Below are positions 1-7,488 of a stretch of 33,070 nt of DNA, in pieces. Origin of the DNA: Bacillota bacterium (lineage in GTDB: Bacteria; Bacillota; Clostridia; Lachnospirales; Lachnospiraceae). The DNA is taken from NCBI GenBank assembly GCA_023436065.1, contig JAEZKU010000037.1:1-33070 (forward strand). The letters are read 5' to 3'. The notes beneath the pieces are model-generated. The model saw only the letters and a program-made list of their open reading frames with translations, was not told the DNA's origin and made no database searches. The position numbers and the translations under genes were made by a program. Positions within the stretch are counted from its first letter, which is position 1, and the number at the start of each line of letters is the position of its first letter.

Positions 1-145
1 CAGCTAAATACATATAACAAAAGAGATTATAACCGCTTTCCTATGAGACCTCTGGGATGGAAATCACCTCAGAATGTCCTATTAGATTTTATTAGGTATG
101 GTGTAACATATGTTTGACAAACCTACAGCTTACCATCCCTTAGTG
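1..145. other. Intergenic region downstream of malQ
   Basis: No gene is recognisable in these 145 bases. An inverted repeat GGGATGG (54-60) / CCATCCC (133-139) brackets the region, and a small palindrome GTTTG-A-CAAAC lies at about 113-123. On the minus strand this is the 3' flank of malQ and could hold a terminator or the leader of a gene beyond the window edge. There is no convincing T-run, so neither is asserted. Confidence 0.3.
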
Positions 146-1630
146 CTATCTTCCGTATAGCAGTGTAATTTCTTTAATCTTTTCTGCCAACTCCTGAGTC
201 AACGCATCGCTGCCGACACGCCATTTCCAATTATTCCCCAGAGTCGAAGGAATGTTAATTCTTGCTTCCGAGTCAAGTCCGAGATAATCCTGAATCGGAA
301 TGATACAAAGCTTAGCTACGCTCTGCTGGGCCAGACGGATAAAGTCCCAATGGATCTCCTCCATATCCTTCCCTTTTCGGTTCAAATATCTGCGTGCAAG
401 ATCATAATCTGCCTGATTGATGCTCTTCAGCCAACCGACAATTGTATCATTGTCATGAGTGCCGGTATATACGATGCAGTTCTTATCATAATTATGAGGC
501 AGATAATCACTTTCTTCTCTGGAGTCAAAGGCAAATTGCAGCACCTTCATCCCGGGATATCCTGTCTCCTTAAGAAGATCCCTCAGGGATTGGGTGATAT
601 ATCCAAGATCCTCGGCAATGATGTCTGCCTCACCGAGCTGTTCCTTCAGTGTCTGAAAGAAATGATAGCCGGGTCCCTTCTCCCAATGTCCGTTGACTGC
701 CGTCACATCTCCATAGGGGATTGAATAGTACTCATCAAAGCCCTTGAAATGATCTATTCTGACCACATCATACAGCTTCAGGCTGTAAGAGATTCTCTCC
801 AGCCACCAGCCATACCCGGTTGCTGTATGTGCTTCCCAACGATATAAGGGGTTCCCCCACAGCTGTCCTGTAAGTGAAAATGCATCCGGAGGGCATCCTG
901 CAACCGCAATCGGATTCTGCTTCTCATCCAACTGAAAAAGTTCAGGGCGTGACCAGGTATCCGCACTATCAAAAGCAACATAAATCGGCAGATCACCGAT
1001 AATTCTGATGCCCTTCAGATTGGCATAGCTCTTCAGAGCCTCCCACTGACAATGAAACTGATATTGTATGAACTCATAGAACAGGATATCATTCTTAAGC
1101 TTCTTCTGATAGTCTTCCATCGCCAGCGGTTTACGAAGCTTAATATCTTCGTCCCAGTTGGCCCAGCTTAAACCGCCATAGGAATCCTTAATTGCCATAT
1201 ATAATGCATAATCCTCAAGCCAGGAGATATTCTCCTTCCTAAAGCTTATGTATGCCTCCTCTGTCCTAAAGCTGCTTCTTTCGTATGCCTTACGCAACAT
1301 ATCAAATCTTGATAAATATATCTTCTCGTAATCAACGTATCCGACGTCATTGCCAAAATCATATTCTTCACATTCCTCGGCAGTTAACAGCCCTGTCTCT
1401 ATCAGCTGATCAGGATCGATAAAGTAGGGATTGCCTGCAAAGGTCGAGAAGGACTGATAAGGGGAATCCCCATAGCTAGTCGGACCGATGGGCAGTATCT
1501 GCCAATACTTTTGACCTGACTTCTCCAAAAAGTCAACAAAATCATATGCACTTTTTGAAAAAGAACCTATTCCATATTTGGAAGGAAGACTGGCAATCGG
1601 TAATAGAATTCCGCTTCCACGCTTATTCAT
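146..1630 (-). CDS. malQ: 4-alpha-glucanotransferase (amylomaltase, GH77)
   Basis: Transfers alpha-1,4-glucan segments between maltodextrins and releases glucose, so imported maltodextrins can be used in the cytoplasm. The 494-residue protein has the usual length and the three catalytic acids of GH77: nucleophile Asp293 in RIDHF, acid/base Glu340 in AEDLG and transition-state stabiliser Asp395 in THDNDT. This numbering matches Thermus aquaticus amylomaltase. The N-terminal GSGILLPIASLPSKYGIGSF is also typical. The ATG at 1628-1630 is preceded by an AAAGGATG ribosome binding site. It is the last gene of the binding protein-permease-permease-malQ operon, 47 bp after the second permease, which supports a maltodextrin substrate for the transporter. 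The identification is secure. Confidence 0.97.
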   Translation of the reverse strand: MNKRGSGILLPIASLPSKYGIGSFSKSAYDFVDFLEKSGQKYWQILPIGPTSYGDSPYQSFSTFAGNPYFIDPDQLIETGLLTAEECEEYDFGNDVGYVDYEKIYLSRFDMLRKAYERSSFRTEEAYISFRKENISWLEDYALYMAIKDSYGGLSWANWDEDIKLRKPLAMEDYQKKLKNDILFYEFIQYQFHCQWEALKSYANLKGIRIIGDLPIYVAFDSADTWSRPELFQLDEKQNPIAVAGCPPDAFSLTGQLWGNPLYRWEAHTATGYGWWLERISYSLKLYDVVRIDHFKGFDEYYSIPYGDVTAVNGHWEKGPGYHFFQTLKEQLGEADIIAEDLGYITQSLRDLLKETGYPGMKVLQFAFDSREESDYLPHNYDKNCIVYTGTHDNDTIVGWLKSINQADYDLARRYLNRKGKDMEEIHWDFIRLAQQSVAKLCIIPIQDYLGLDSEARINIPSTLGNNWKWRVGSDALTQELAEKIKEITLLYGR

Positions 1631-1677
1631 TCAGTCACATCCTTTATCTAATCTAAAAAACATCTGTAAATATCCTC

Positions 1678-2523
1678 TCAGCCTTTGACTGCTCCGGCAA
1701 CAACACCCTCAATAATATACTTCTGACAAGCCAGATAGAATACTACGATCGGTATGATCGCCAGTACCAGCATCGCCATCATTGCGCCCATATCGATCGA
1801 GCCATAACCACCCTTTAAGTATTGGATCGCAATCGGGATTGTCTTATATTCAGTACCTATGACCAGATAAGGAAGCAAGTAGTCATTCCAGATCCACATC
1901 GTATTCAGAATGCCGACCGTCACGGCAATTGGCTTTAACACCGGCATAACTACGCGGAAATAGGTGGTTAGCGGATTGCAGCCGTCAATCATTGCAGCTT
2001 CCTCAAGCTCCAACGGAATGGATTTTACAAAGCCGCTGAACATGAACACAGATAATCCGGTTCCGAAGCCCAAATAGATAAAGATAATACCGATGGGATT
2101 ATCCAGATGCAGTACGTTAGCTACCTTAGTCATCGTGAACATTACCATCTGGAAGGGTACGATCATAGAAAATGCAAAAATATAGTACAGTATATTATGA
2201 AATCTATTTTTTACTCTTGTGATAAACCAGGCCGTCATCGAAGTAAATAAGATAATTACTGCTACAGAACAGATTGTAATAAAGAAGGACCATCCTGCTG
2301 CATTTAAAAATCCTGTCTTTTCAATTCCGCTGGTGTAATTTTCCAGTTGAACAAAAGTCTTGCCATTCGGCAACTCGAACGGAGTCTCACTAATAAAGAA
2401 CTTTCCTTTTAAAGAGTTAATGAAAACTATCAGTATCGGAGATAAAAATAGAATACTTAATACCAATAAAAACAGAAATAATATTGCCCTGCCCAATCTT
2501 CCCTTATTTCTATCTATACTCAT
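1678..2523 (-). CDS. Carbohydrate ABC transporter permease, MalG type
   Basis: Integral-membrane subunit of a CUT1-family sugar importer, 281 residues with about six hydrophobic segments (the first near residues 13-33). The cytoplasmic EAA loop that docks the ATPase reads EEAAMIDGCNPLTTYFRVVM, followed by PVLKP. The start is set by AAGGAGGTGG nine bases upstream, and the ATG overlaps the stop of the upstream permease by one base (TAATG), implying translational coupling. No ATPase gene lies in the operon; in this family a shared MsmK-type ATPase often serves several transporters. Given the malQ neighbour, maltodextrin is the likely substrate, though the permease sequence alone does not decide this. 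Confidence 0.93.
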   Translation of the reverse strand: MSIDRNKGRLGRAILFLFLLVLSILFLSPILIVFINSLKGKFFISETPFELPNGKTFVQLENYTSGIEKTGFLNAAGWSFFITICSVAVIILFTSMTAWFITRVKNRFHNILYYIFAFSMIVPFQMVMFTMTKVANVLHLDNPIGIIFIYLGFGTGLSVFMFSGFVKSIPLELEEAAMIDGCNPLTTYFRVVMPVLKPIAVTVGILNTMWIWNDYLLPYLVIGTEYKTIPIAIQYLKGGYGSIDMGAMMAMLVLAIIPIVVFYLACQKYIIEGVVAGAVKG

Positions 2524-3365
2524 TAGTTTTCCACCTCCTTGTTGCGTGTGATCCTAAGCTGGATAAATGCCACGATTGCAACGATGATAAAGAATACAAC
2601 TGCTTTTGCCTGTCCGATGCCCTCACTGCCAACAGAGCCATAGAAGGTATTGAAGATATCCAGGGCAAGCATCGCCGTCTTCTTGGACGGTGCACCTGCT
2701 GTCAAAGCCAGGTTTTGGTCAAATAGCTTGAAGGAATTTGACATAGTAAGGAATAAACATATCGTAAAGGAAGGCATTACCATGGGAATAGTGATTTTTC
2801 TTAAAATCTGCAGACTGCCTGCGCCGTCAATCTTTGCTGCTTCAATAATATCCTTAGGTACGTTCTGGATACCGGCTATATAGATAACCATCATATAACC
2901 AATCATCTGCCAGTTCATCAGTATGATCAAACCCCAGAAACCATATTCCGGTTTGAAGGTCAATGTTACGCCGTACTTAAAAAGTACACCGTTGAGTATC
3001 AGCTGCCAGATATAACCGAGAACAATTCCTCCTATCAGATTCGGCATAAAGAAAATGGTACGAAACAGATTGGTTCCCTTAATCTTTCTTGTCAGTAACA
3101 TAGCGAGCAAGAAAGCAAATACGTTGATTGTGATCACTGCTACAACTGCAAATTTCACGGTGAACCAAAGTGCATTCAGGAATTCCTTATTCTGAAATAC
3201 GATTGCATAGTTTTTGATTCCTACCCACTTTGCATCAATAACAGTGGTAAACTCGGTAAAAGAAAGGAATATACCAAGGATAAACGGAATTACAAAGGCT
3301 ATTGTAAAAGCAATCAGAGTTGGAAGTACAAATATGGGAAAATATTTTTTATTGTGTTTTTGCAT
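2523..3365 (-). CDS. Carbohydrate ABC transporter permease, MalF type
   Basis: Partner permease of the MalG-type protein, 280 residues and about six membrane spans. It lacks the long N-terminal extension and large periplasmic loop of E. coli MalF, as is usual in Gram-positive CUT1 systems. The ATPase-docking EAA loop reads IIEAAKIDGAGSLQILRKIT. The ribosome binding site is AAGGAGATTATT directly before the ATG. It is separated from the upstream binding-protein gene by 136 bp containing a stable stem-loop (3436-3479), which could lower expression of the membrane components relative to the binding protein. Confidence 0.93.
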   Translation of the reverse strand: MQKHNKKYFPIFVLPTLIAFTIAFVIPFILGIFLSFTEFTTVIDAKWVGIKNYAIVFQNKEFLNALWFTVKFAVVAVITINVFAFLLAMLLTRKIKGTNLFRTIFFMPNLIGGIVLGYIWQLILNGVLFKYGVTLTFKPEYGFWGLIILMNWQMIGYMMVIYIAGIQNVPKDIIEAAKIDGAGSLQILRKITIPMVMPSFTICLFLTMSNSFKLFDQNLALTAGAPSKKTAMLALDIFNTFYGSVGSEGIGQAKAVVFFIIVAIVAFIQLRITRNKEVEN

Positions 3366-3435
3366 AATAATCTCCTTCTAGGGAAGACCTGTGATAATAA
3401 CGATGCTAAAGTGCATTGATTATCCATAAAACATT

Positions 3436-3479
3436 GGGAATGCTTCAAAACTCATATGCATGATTTTCGAAACATTCCC
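3436..3479 (-). promoter_or_regulatory. Intercistronic stem-loop between binding protein and permease
   Basis: Two 20-base arms (3436-3455 and 3460-3479) flank a 4-base loop. On the minus-strand RNA they give 17 Watson-Crick pairs, two G-U pairs and one mismatch. No T-run follows, so it does not look like a full terminator. Stem-loops in this position commonly stabilise the upstream binding-protein mRNA or partly terminate; the role here is inferred. Confidence 0.75.
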
Positions 3480-3501
3480 TACTGATAAACAGTTTACTTC
3501 A

Positions 3502-4938
3502 TTATTTAGCTTTTTCAGCCTTCCAGGAATCCTTCACTGTAGTTGCAACGTCTTCCCAGGTCTTGCTGCCCTGAGCATATTCCAGTAAAGCGTCACCAAA
3601 AGCATTCTTGAAATCTTCGCTCGGGAAAGCTGCAAAGGTCCATGCAACTGAGCTTACACCATCCTTAGACATCCATGCGAGAACTTCTCTTGCCAACGGA
3701 TCTGCAGGCTTCTCAGCATCGGTAAAGGTGTTGAAGGGAGCGATGAAACCTAACTGGTTAGTAACATAGGATTTACCCTTTTCACTGGAGAACAGCCACT
3801 CAACAAATGCGATGGAAGCCTTCTGCTTAGCCTCGGATACCTTGCTGTTGATAGCAAAGTAATTCTCGGTACCAACACATAAGCCCTGATTCTCTTCTCC
3901 TGCTACACCGGTATAGATAGGCATAAACTTAATATCTTCGGACTTAACCACATTGCCATCTACGCCATTGATCTGTGACCATGCCCAGTTACCGTTCTGA
4001 ACCATAGCGCAACGTCCGAGTGCAAATTCAGCCATGGAATCATTTACAGTCTTGCTGCCGAGCAGACCTTTTTCAGATACAGAGTTATTTATATATAAAT
4101 CAAAAATGTTTCTGTAGTTATCACCATACTTAAACTGGATCTCGTTGGATGCTAATCCTGCAAGAACAGTGTTATCAAAAGCTGTGTTATCTTTGAACTC
4201 ATAGAACAAAGGAAGGTTAGCAAGATGTGTCTGCCATCTCCACTGCTCACCTGCGCTTAAGGATGTGGATGCGAATACGCCATCAATACCAAGGTCAGCC
4301 TTATGAGCTGTCATATCCTCAACTACAGCCTTCAGGGTTGCGAAGTTATTCACTTCATCCATGGAAGCAACTGTTGTTGCTCTGTTTGTTAATGCGAAAT
4401 ATTTCTGCATAATAGCGTTGTTATAAATAATACCGTAGCCTTCTACAACGTAGGGAATACCATAAACTCCGTCACCGCTGGTAACTGCAAGGCTCTTATC
4501 GGATAAGTAGCTGTATAACTGTGTGTCCTTTAAATCTGCACAATAATCCTTCCATGACTCGTAGCCAACAGGTCCGTTAATCTGGAAGATTGTCGGAGGA
4601 TCTGACTTAGCAACCTCTGACTTTAAGGTCTGCTCGTATGTTCCACTTGCTGCTGTAACAACTTTAACCTTAACCCCTGTCTCAGCCTCGTAATCAGCTG
4701 CAATCTGGTTGTAAACCTCTGCGATCTCCGGTTTGAAGTTCAGGTAATAGATTTCATCTACCTTCTCTTCTGTTGCGGTATCAGCAGCAGGTGTAGCTTC
4801 TGCTGTATCCTTAGTTGTAGCTGCGGGAGTGTTCTTAGCAGTATCATGTGCTGCTTCTTTTTTGCCGCATGCTGCGAAAGAACCTACAATCATCGTAATA
4901 ACTAAAAGGATTGCAAATACTTTACTAATTTTTTTCAT
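3502..4938 (-). CDS. Sugar (maltodextrin) ABC transporter substrate-binding lipoprotein
   Basis: Captures the sugar outside the cell and delivers it to the two permeases. The chosen start gives 478 residues: a lysine-start signal peptide (MKKISKVFAILLVITM), a lipobox ending FAAC with lipidated Cys24, a Thr/Ala/Glu-rich linker to about residue 58, then a family 1 solute-binding fold starting near VDEIYYLNF. The open frame extends 40 codons upstream, but that extension is not signal-like and crosses the leader. The ATG at 4936-4938 has a GGAGAGG ribosome binding site. First gene of the mal operon; its promoter and operator cluster lie 70-140 bp upstream. Substrate assignment rests on malQ at the end of the operon. 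Confidence 0.93.
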   Translation of the reverse strand: MKKISKVFAILLVITMIVGSFAACGKKEAAHDTAKNTPAATTKDTAEATPAADTATEEKVDEIYYLNFKPEIAEVYNQIAADYEAETGVKVKVVTAASGTYEQTLKSEVAKSDPPTIFQINGPVGYESWKDYCADLKDTQLYSYLSDKSLAVTSGDGVYGIPYVVEGYGIIYNNAIMQKYFALTNRATTVASMDEVNNFATLKAVVEDMTAHKADLGIDGVFASTSLSAGEQWRWQTHLANLPLFYEFKDNTAFDNTVLAGLASNEIQFKYGDNYRNIFDLYINNSVSEKGLLGSKTVNDSMAEFALGRCAMVQNGNWAWSQINGVDGNVVKSEDIKFMPIYTGVAGEENQGLCVGTENYFAINSKVSEAKQKASIAFVEWLFSSEKGKSYVTNQLGFIAPFNTFTDAEKPADPLAREVLAWMSKDGVSSVAWTFAAFPSEDFKNAFGDALLEYAQGSKTWEDVATTVKDSWKAEKAK

Positions 4939-5005
4939 GACTACCTCTCCTTCTCGTTGTGGAATAGCACAAGAATGCCAATCCAATTTGTTTATAATTT
5001 TCTTT

Positions 5006-5041
5006 GGATACGTTGCCAGTAACGTTATCGGTAACGTTTCC
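5006..5041. promoter_or_regulatory. Three abutting 12-bp LacI-type operator-like palindromes
   Basis: Reading the plus strand, three consecutive 12-mers share an ACGTT core: GGATACGTTGCC (5006-5017), AGTAACGTTATC (5018-5029) and GGTAACGTTTCC (5030-5041). Each approximates a palindrome with a central CG, the hallmark of LacI/GalR-family operators; the idealised form is GGTAACGTTACC. They begin within a base or two of the predicted transcription start of the mal operon, a place where a bound repressor would block transcription. No LacI-family gene is in the window, so the regulator is unknown. Confidence 0.7.
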
Positions 5042-5048
5042 AATAATA

Positions 5049-5076
5049 ATTTTACCATAAATCAGAATAAATGCAA
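5049..5076 (-). promoter_or_regulatory. Promoter of the maltodextrin operon
   Basis: On the minus strand: -35 TTGCAT (5071-5076), 16-bp spacer, -10 TAAAAT (5049-5054). Transcription would start near 5042, next to the operator cluster, leaving a leader of about 100 bases before the binding-protein start codon. Confidence 0.6.
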
Positions 5077-5182
5077 GCACTTTTTATTTAATTTTCACAA
5101 CAAATTTTAGACATTTTGAAAATACCCTGTTTCATGCGTACTTTAGCCACTTTTAATCCTTCCGTGACCAGATATTAATACC

Positions 5183-5232
5183 GAAAAATAAAATAGCCAC
5201 CGGAAAGCTCTGTACCAAGCCTTCCGATGGCC
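5183..5232 (-). terminator. Intrinsic terminator of the sigma factor gene
   Basis: Arms 5218-5231 and 5196-5209 form a 14-bp stem with two G-U pairs and a short loop, followed on the minus strand by TATTTTATTTTT (5183-5195). It lies directly after the sigma factor stop and insulates the mal promoter from it. Confidence 0.85.
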
Positions 5233-5240
5233 ACATTATC

Positions 5241-5864
5241 TCACTGTTCAAAACACTCACGTAATTTTTTCAAAGCTTTTTTCTCTATCCGGCTGACATA
5301 GCTTCTGGATATCCCCAGCTTACCGGCGATTTCCCGTTGGGTAACCTCCTTATGGTTGCTTAACCCGTATCGCAAGCAGATGATTTCGCGTTCCCTCTCC
5401 GTCAACACCTTACCGATGATGTGATACAGTTTTTTGATGTCGTCTTCCAGTACTATATTCTCAATAATATCAATTTCTGCTTCTTCAATGATATCCAAAA
5501 GATTTATTTCATTACCTTCCCTGTCAGAACCGATTGGATCATATAGATATACTTCTTTCGCCAGGCGCTTTCCGCTTCTGAGCATCATCAGAAGTTCATT
5601 ATCAATACAACGGGAGGCATAAGTAGCCAGACGGATTCCTTTCTCTTCGTCAAAGGTATCTATCGCTTTAATTAAACCGATTGTTCCTATTGATATCAGA
5701 TCATCAGTTTCTTTATCCACCATATTGTACTTTTTGACAATATGCGCAACGAGTCTGAGATTATGTTCAATTAATTTATCTCTTGCAGCCTTGTCGCCTT
5801 CTTTACAGCGCTTCAGGTAGTCAGCTTCTTCCTTGGTGCTTAGCGGCTTTGGAAAAGACTTCAC
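5241..5864 (-). CDS. sigK: RNA polymerase sporulation sigma factor SigK
   Basis: Late mother-cell sigma factor. Region 2 shows the sigma-K/E block (LIEHNLRLVAHIVKKY, DLISIGTIGLIKAIDTFD, LATYASRCIDNE), then DPIGSDREGNEINLLDI. Region 4 ends in REIAGKLGISRSYVSRIEKK, the helix-turn-helix that reads the -35 element. The start is uncertain because no ATG exists. GTG at 5862-5864 gives the family-like N-terminus (M)KSFPKPLS and 207 residues; TTG at 5882 would add six codons, and an in-frame TAA lies at 5898-5900. The protein therefore cannot carry a Bacillus-type 20-residue pro-sequence and should not need SpoIVFB-type cleavage, as known for Clostridioides difficile SigK. The gene is intact, not split by a skin element. 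Confidence 0.9.
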   Translation of the reverse strand: MKSFPKPLSTKEEADYLKRCKEGDKAARDKLIEHNLRLVAHIVKKYNMVDKETDDLISIGTIGLIKAIDTFDEEKGIRLATYASRCIDNELLMMLRSGKRLAKEVYLYDPIGSDREGNEINLLDIIEEAEIDIIENIVLEDDIKKLYHIIGKVLTEREREIICLRYGLSNHKEVTQREIAGKLGISRSYVSRIEKKALKKLRECFEQ

Positions 5865-6023
5865 GAAGATAAGCACCCTCAATGCCCAAATGATTCGTTA
5901 TTATCCTATGATGATAAATGACATAAAGTGCCTATCCCTCTTAAAAAAGGACAGAAGGACTAATATTATTTTATATGATGAGCCTTTTTAAACAGTGTAT
6001 CAATCAGTATAAGAAAAGGCCTA

Positions 6024-6046
6024 CAGAATACTACTATTGTATTCTG
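6024..6046. repeat. Stem-loop at the edge of the 27-bp hairpin array
   Basis: Perfect 8-bp arms CAGAATAC (6024-6031) and GTATTCTG (6039-6046) around a 7-base loop. Its centre lies 29 bp from the next unit of the array, so it may be a more diverged member. Confidence 0.5.
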
Positions 6047-6049
6047 CAA

Positions 6050-6184
6050 GCCCTGTCTGATTTCTATTCTTATCATAAAATCAAAGAGTGTTACTCTATT
6101 CGTAAACGTAAGGAATTTTATTCCTTTCCTAGACGAAAAGAATTCTATTCTTTTCGTAGAAGAAAAGAGTATTACTCTTTTCGT
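6050..6184. repeat. Five-unit 27-bp tandem array of small hairpins
   Basis: Five consecutive 27-bp units occupy 6050-6076, 6077-6103, 6104-6130, 6131-6157 and 6158-6184. In the last four, a 3-base loop (centres 6091, 6118, 6145, 6172) separates complementary arms: AGAGT/ACTCT, AAGGAAT/ATTCCTT, ACGAAAAGAAT/ATTCTTTTCGT, GAAAAGAGT/ACTCTTTTC. The arms differ between units but change together, so pairing is kept. The outermost unit is degenerate in one arm. The trhP stop codon lies inside the last unit. A further palindrome with the same spacing class (6188-6202, AGTATA/TATACT) lies inside the trhP coding end. There are no unique spacers, so this is not CRISPR. Confidence 0.85.
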
Positions 6185-7422
6185 CTGAGTATATCATATA
6201 CTTCAAGGTCGACACCAAAATCAACATAAATGATCTGCTGGGGGTGGGGGCAACTTTCCATCTCCACACCGTCCGTATCCTTGATTAACTTTACGACCGT
6301 TTCTATCGTATCACCGTTCGGTTTGATGATTTCTATCCTTTCACCAACAGAAAACTTATTCTTCTGTTCCAGCTCGTACAGACCATCCTTACAGCCCGAG
6401 ATGGTTCCAAGATAGGTATAGGCTTTCTCATAGGTATTATGGTCATAGATCTGGTCCTCATGGGTAGGCTTACCAAAGAAGAAGCCTGTCGTGAACTGAC
6501 GGTTTACTCCCTTTCTTATTTCCTCCATGTAAAGAGGTTTATGTGCCTCATAAAGCTTAGGGTCAGCAAAGAACTCATCAATTGCCCTACGATAGGTTCT
6601 GGCAACCGTCGCCACATAAAGGGCTGTCTTCATCCTGCCCTCCACCTTGAAGCTGTCAATCCCTGCTTTCACCAGCTCAGGGATATATTCTATCATACAC
6701 AGATCCTTGGAATTAAAGATGTAGGTTCCGCGCTCATTCTCCTCAATCGGAAGGTACTCTCCCGGTCTGGTCTCCTCAACAATGTGGTATCTCCAACGGC
6801 AGGAGTGCGTACAGGCACCAAGATTCGCATCCCGACCGGTGAAATAATTACTCAGCAGACACCTGCCGGAATATGCGATACAAATCGCTCCATGAACAAA
6901 GGTTTCTATCTCCATGTCATGTGGTATCTCTGCACGCAGTTCAGAGATTTCCTGTAAGGAAAGCTCTCTTGCGGAAACTACTCTGGACGCCCCAAGCTTG
7001 TGCCAGAATTTATAGGTTTCATAATTCGTATTATTTGCCTGAGTACTGATATGTACTTCTGTATCAGGCAGTTCCTCCATCGCAATCGTAAAGACACCCG
7101 GATCTGAGATTATCAAAGCATCCGGTTTATTCGCTCCCAATGCCTTCAGCTCTTTAAAATACTTCCGAATTCCCTGCAGATCCTGATTATGTGCCGTAAT
7201 ATTGGCAGTCACATAGACCTTCTTCCCATAGGAATGTGCGAAGGCAATACCTTCTTCCATATCCTTCATGGAAAAATTCTTTGCTTTCGCGCGAAGGCCA
7301 TAAAGATCACCACCGATATAAATCGCATCCGCCCCATAGATTACTGCGGTTTTTAAGGTCTCGAGGTTCCCTGCCGGAATTAATAATTCGGGCTTTTTCA
7401 TATATTCATTCATCATTATCAT
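6172..7422 (-). CDS. trhP: U32-family protein, tRNA U34 hydroxylation (TrhP-like)
   Basis: A peptidase-U32-family protein; bacterial members next to trmR, such as B. subtilis YrrN/YrrO (TrhP), are needed for the prephenate-dependent 5-hydroxylation of wobble uridine 34. The 416-residue protein begins KKPELLIPAGNLETLKTAV, contains the U32 signature ETFVHGAICIAYSGRCLLSN, and carries cysteines in the GACTHSCRW segment that in this family are candidate Fe-S ligands. The start is ambiguous: ATGs at codons 1, 3, 4 and 8 are all plausible and none has a strong ribosome binding site. trmR, encoding the methyltransferase acting on ho5U, lies just upstream in the same operon. The C-terminal RRKE and stop codon are encoded within the 27-bp repeat array, suggesting the array has reshaped the gene end. 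Confidence 0.88.
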   Translation of the reverse strand: MIMMNEYMKKPELLIPAGNLETLKTAVIYGADAIYIGGDLYGLRAKAKNFSMKDMEEGIAFAHSYGKKVYVTANITAHNQDLQGIRKYFKELKALGANKPDALIISDPGVFTIAMEELPDTEVHISTQANNTNYETYKFWHKLGASRVVSARELSLQEISELRAEIPHDMEIETFVHGAICIAYSGRCLLSNYFTGRDANLGACTHSCRWRYHIVEETRPGEYLPIEENERGTYIFNSKDLCMIEYIPELVKAGIDSFKVEGRMKTALYVATVARTYRRAIDEFFADPKLYEAHKPLYMEEIRKGVNRQFTTGFFFGKPTHEDQIYDHNTYEKAYTYLGTISGCKDGLYELEQKNKFSVGERIEIIKPNGDTIETVVKLIKDTDGVEMESCPHPQQIIYVDFGVDLEVYDILRRKE

Positions 7423-7442
7423 CCATTCTATTACTGAAGCTA

Positions 7443-7478
7443 CTTACTTAAGTTATGAGTATCAAATAACTAAGTAAG
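7443..7478. repeat. Stem-loop between trmR and trhP
   Basis: Arms CTTACTT-A-AGTTAT (7443-7456) and ATAACTAAGTAAG (7466-7478) pair over 13 bp with one bulged base and a 9-base loop. No T-run follows on either strand, so an intercistronic processing or stabilising hairpin is more likely than a terminator. Confidence 0.6.
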
Positions 7479-7488
7479 CATGTTAATG

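Noticed and set aside
350..724. Plus-strand frame of 124 codons inside malQ
   Set aside because: It lies wholly within malQ, has no ribosome binding site and no family-like sequence. Many similar antisense frames over rnj, iscS, LCP, polA and other genes were left out for the same reason.
5241..5864. sigK interrupted by a skin element
   Set aside because: The reading frame runs uninterrupted from region 2 through region 4 to the stop, with no recombinase gene.
6050..6184. CRISPR array
   Set aside because: The 27-bp units are contiguous, with no unique spacers, and no cas gene is nearby.
6439..6957. Plus-strand 172-codon frame antisense to trhP
   Set aside because: Composition follows the complement of trhP codons, and no start signal is visible.
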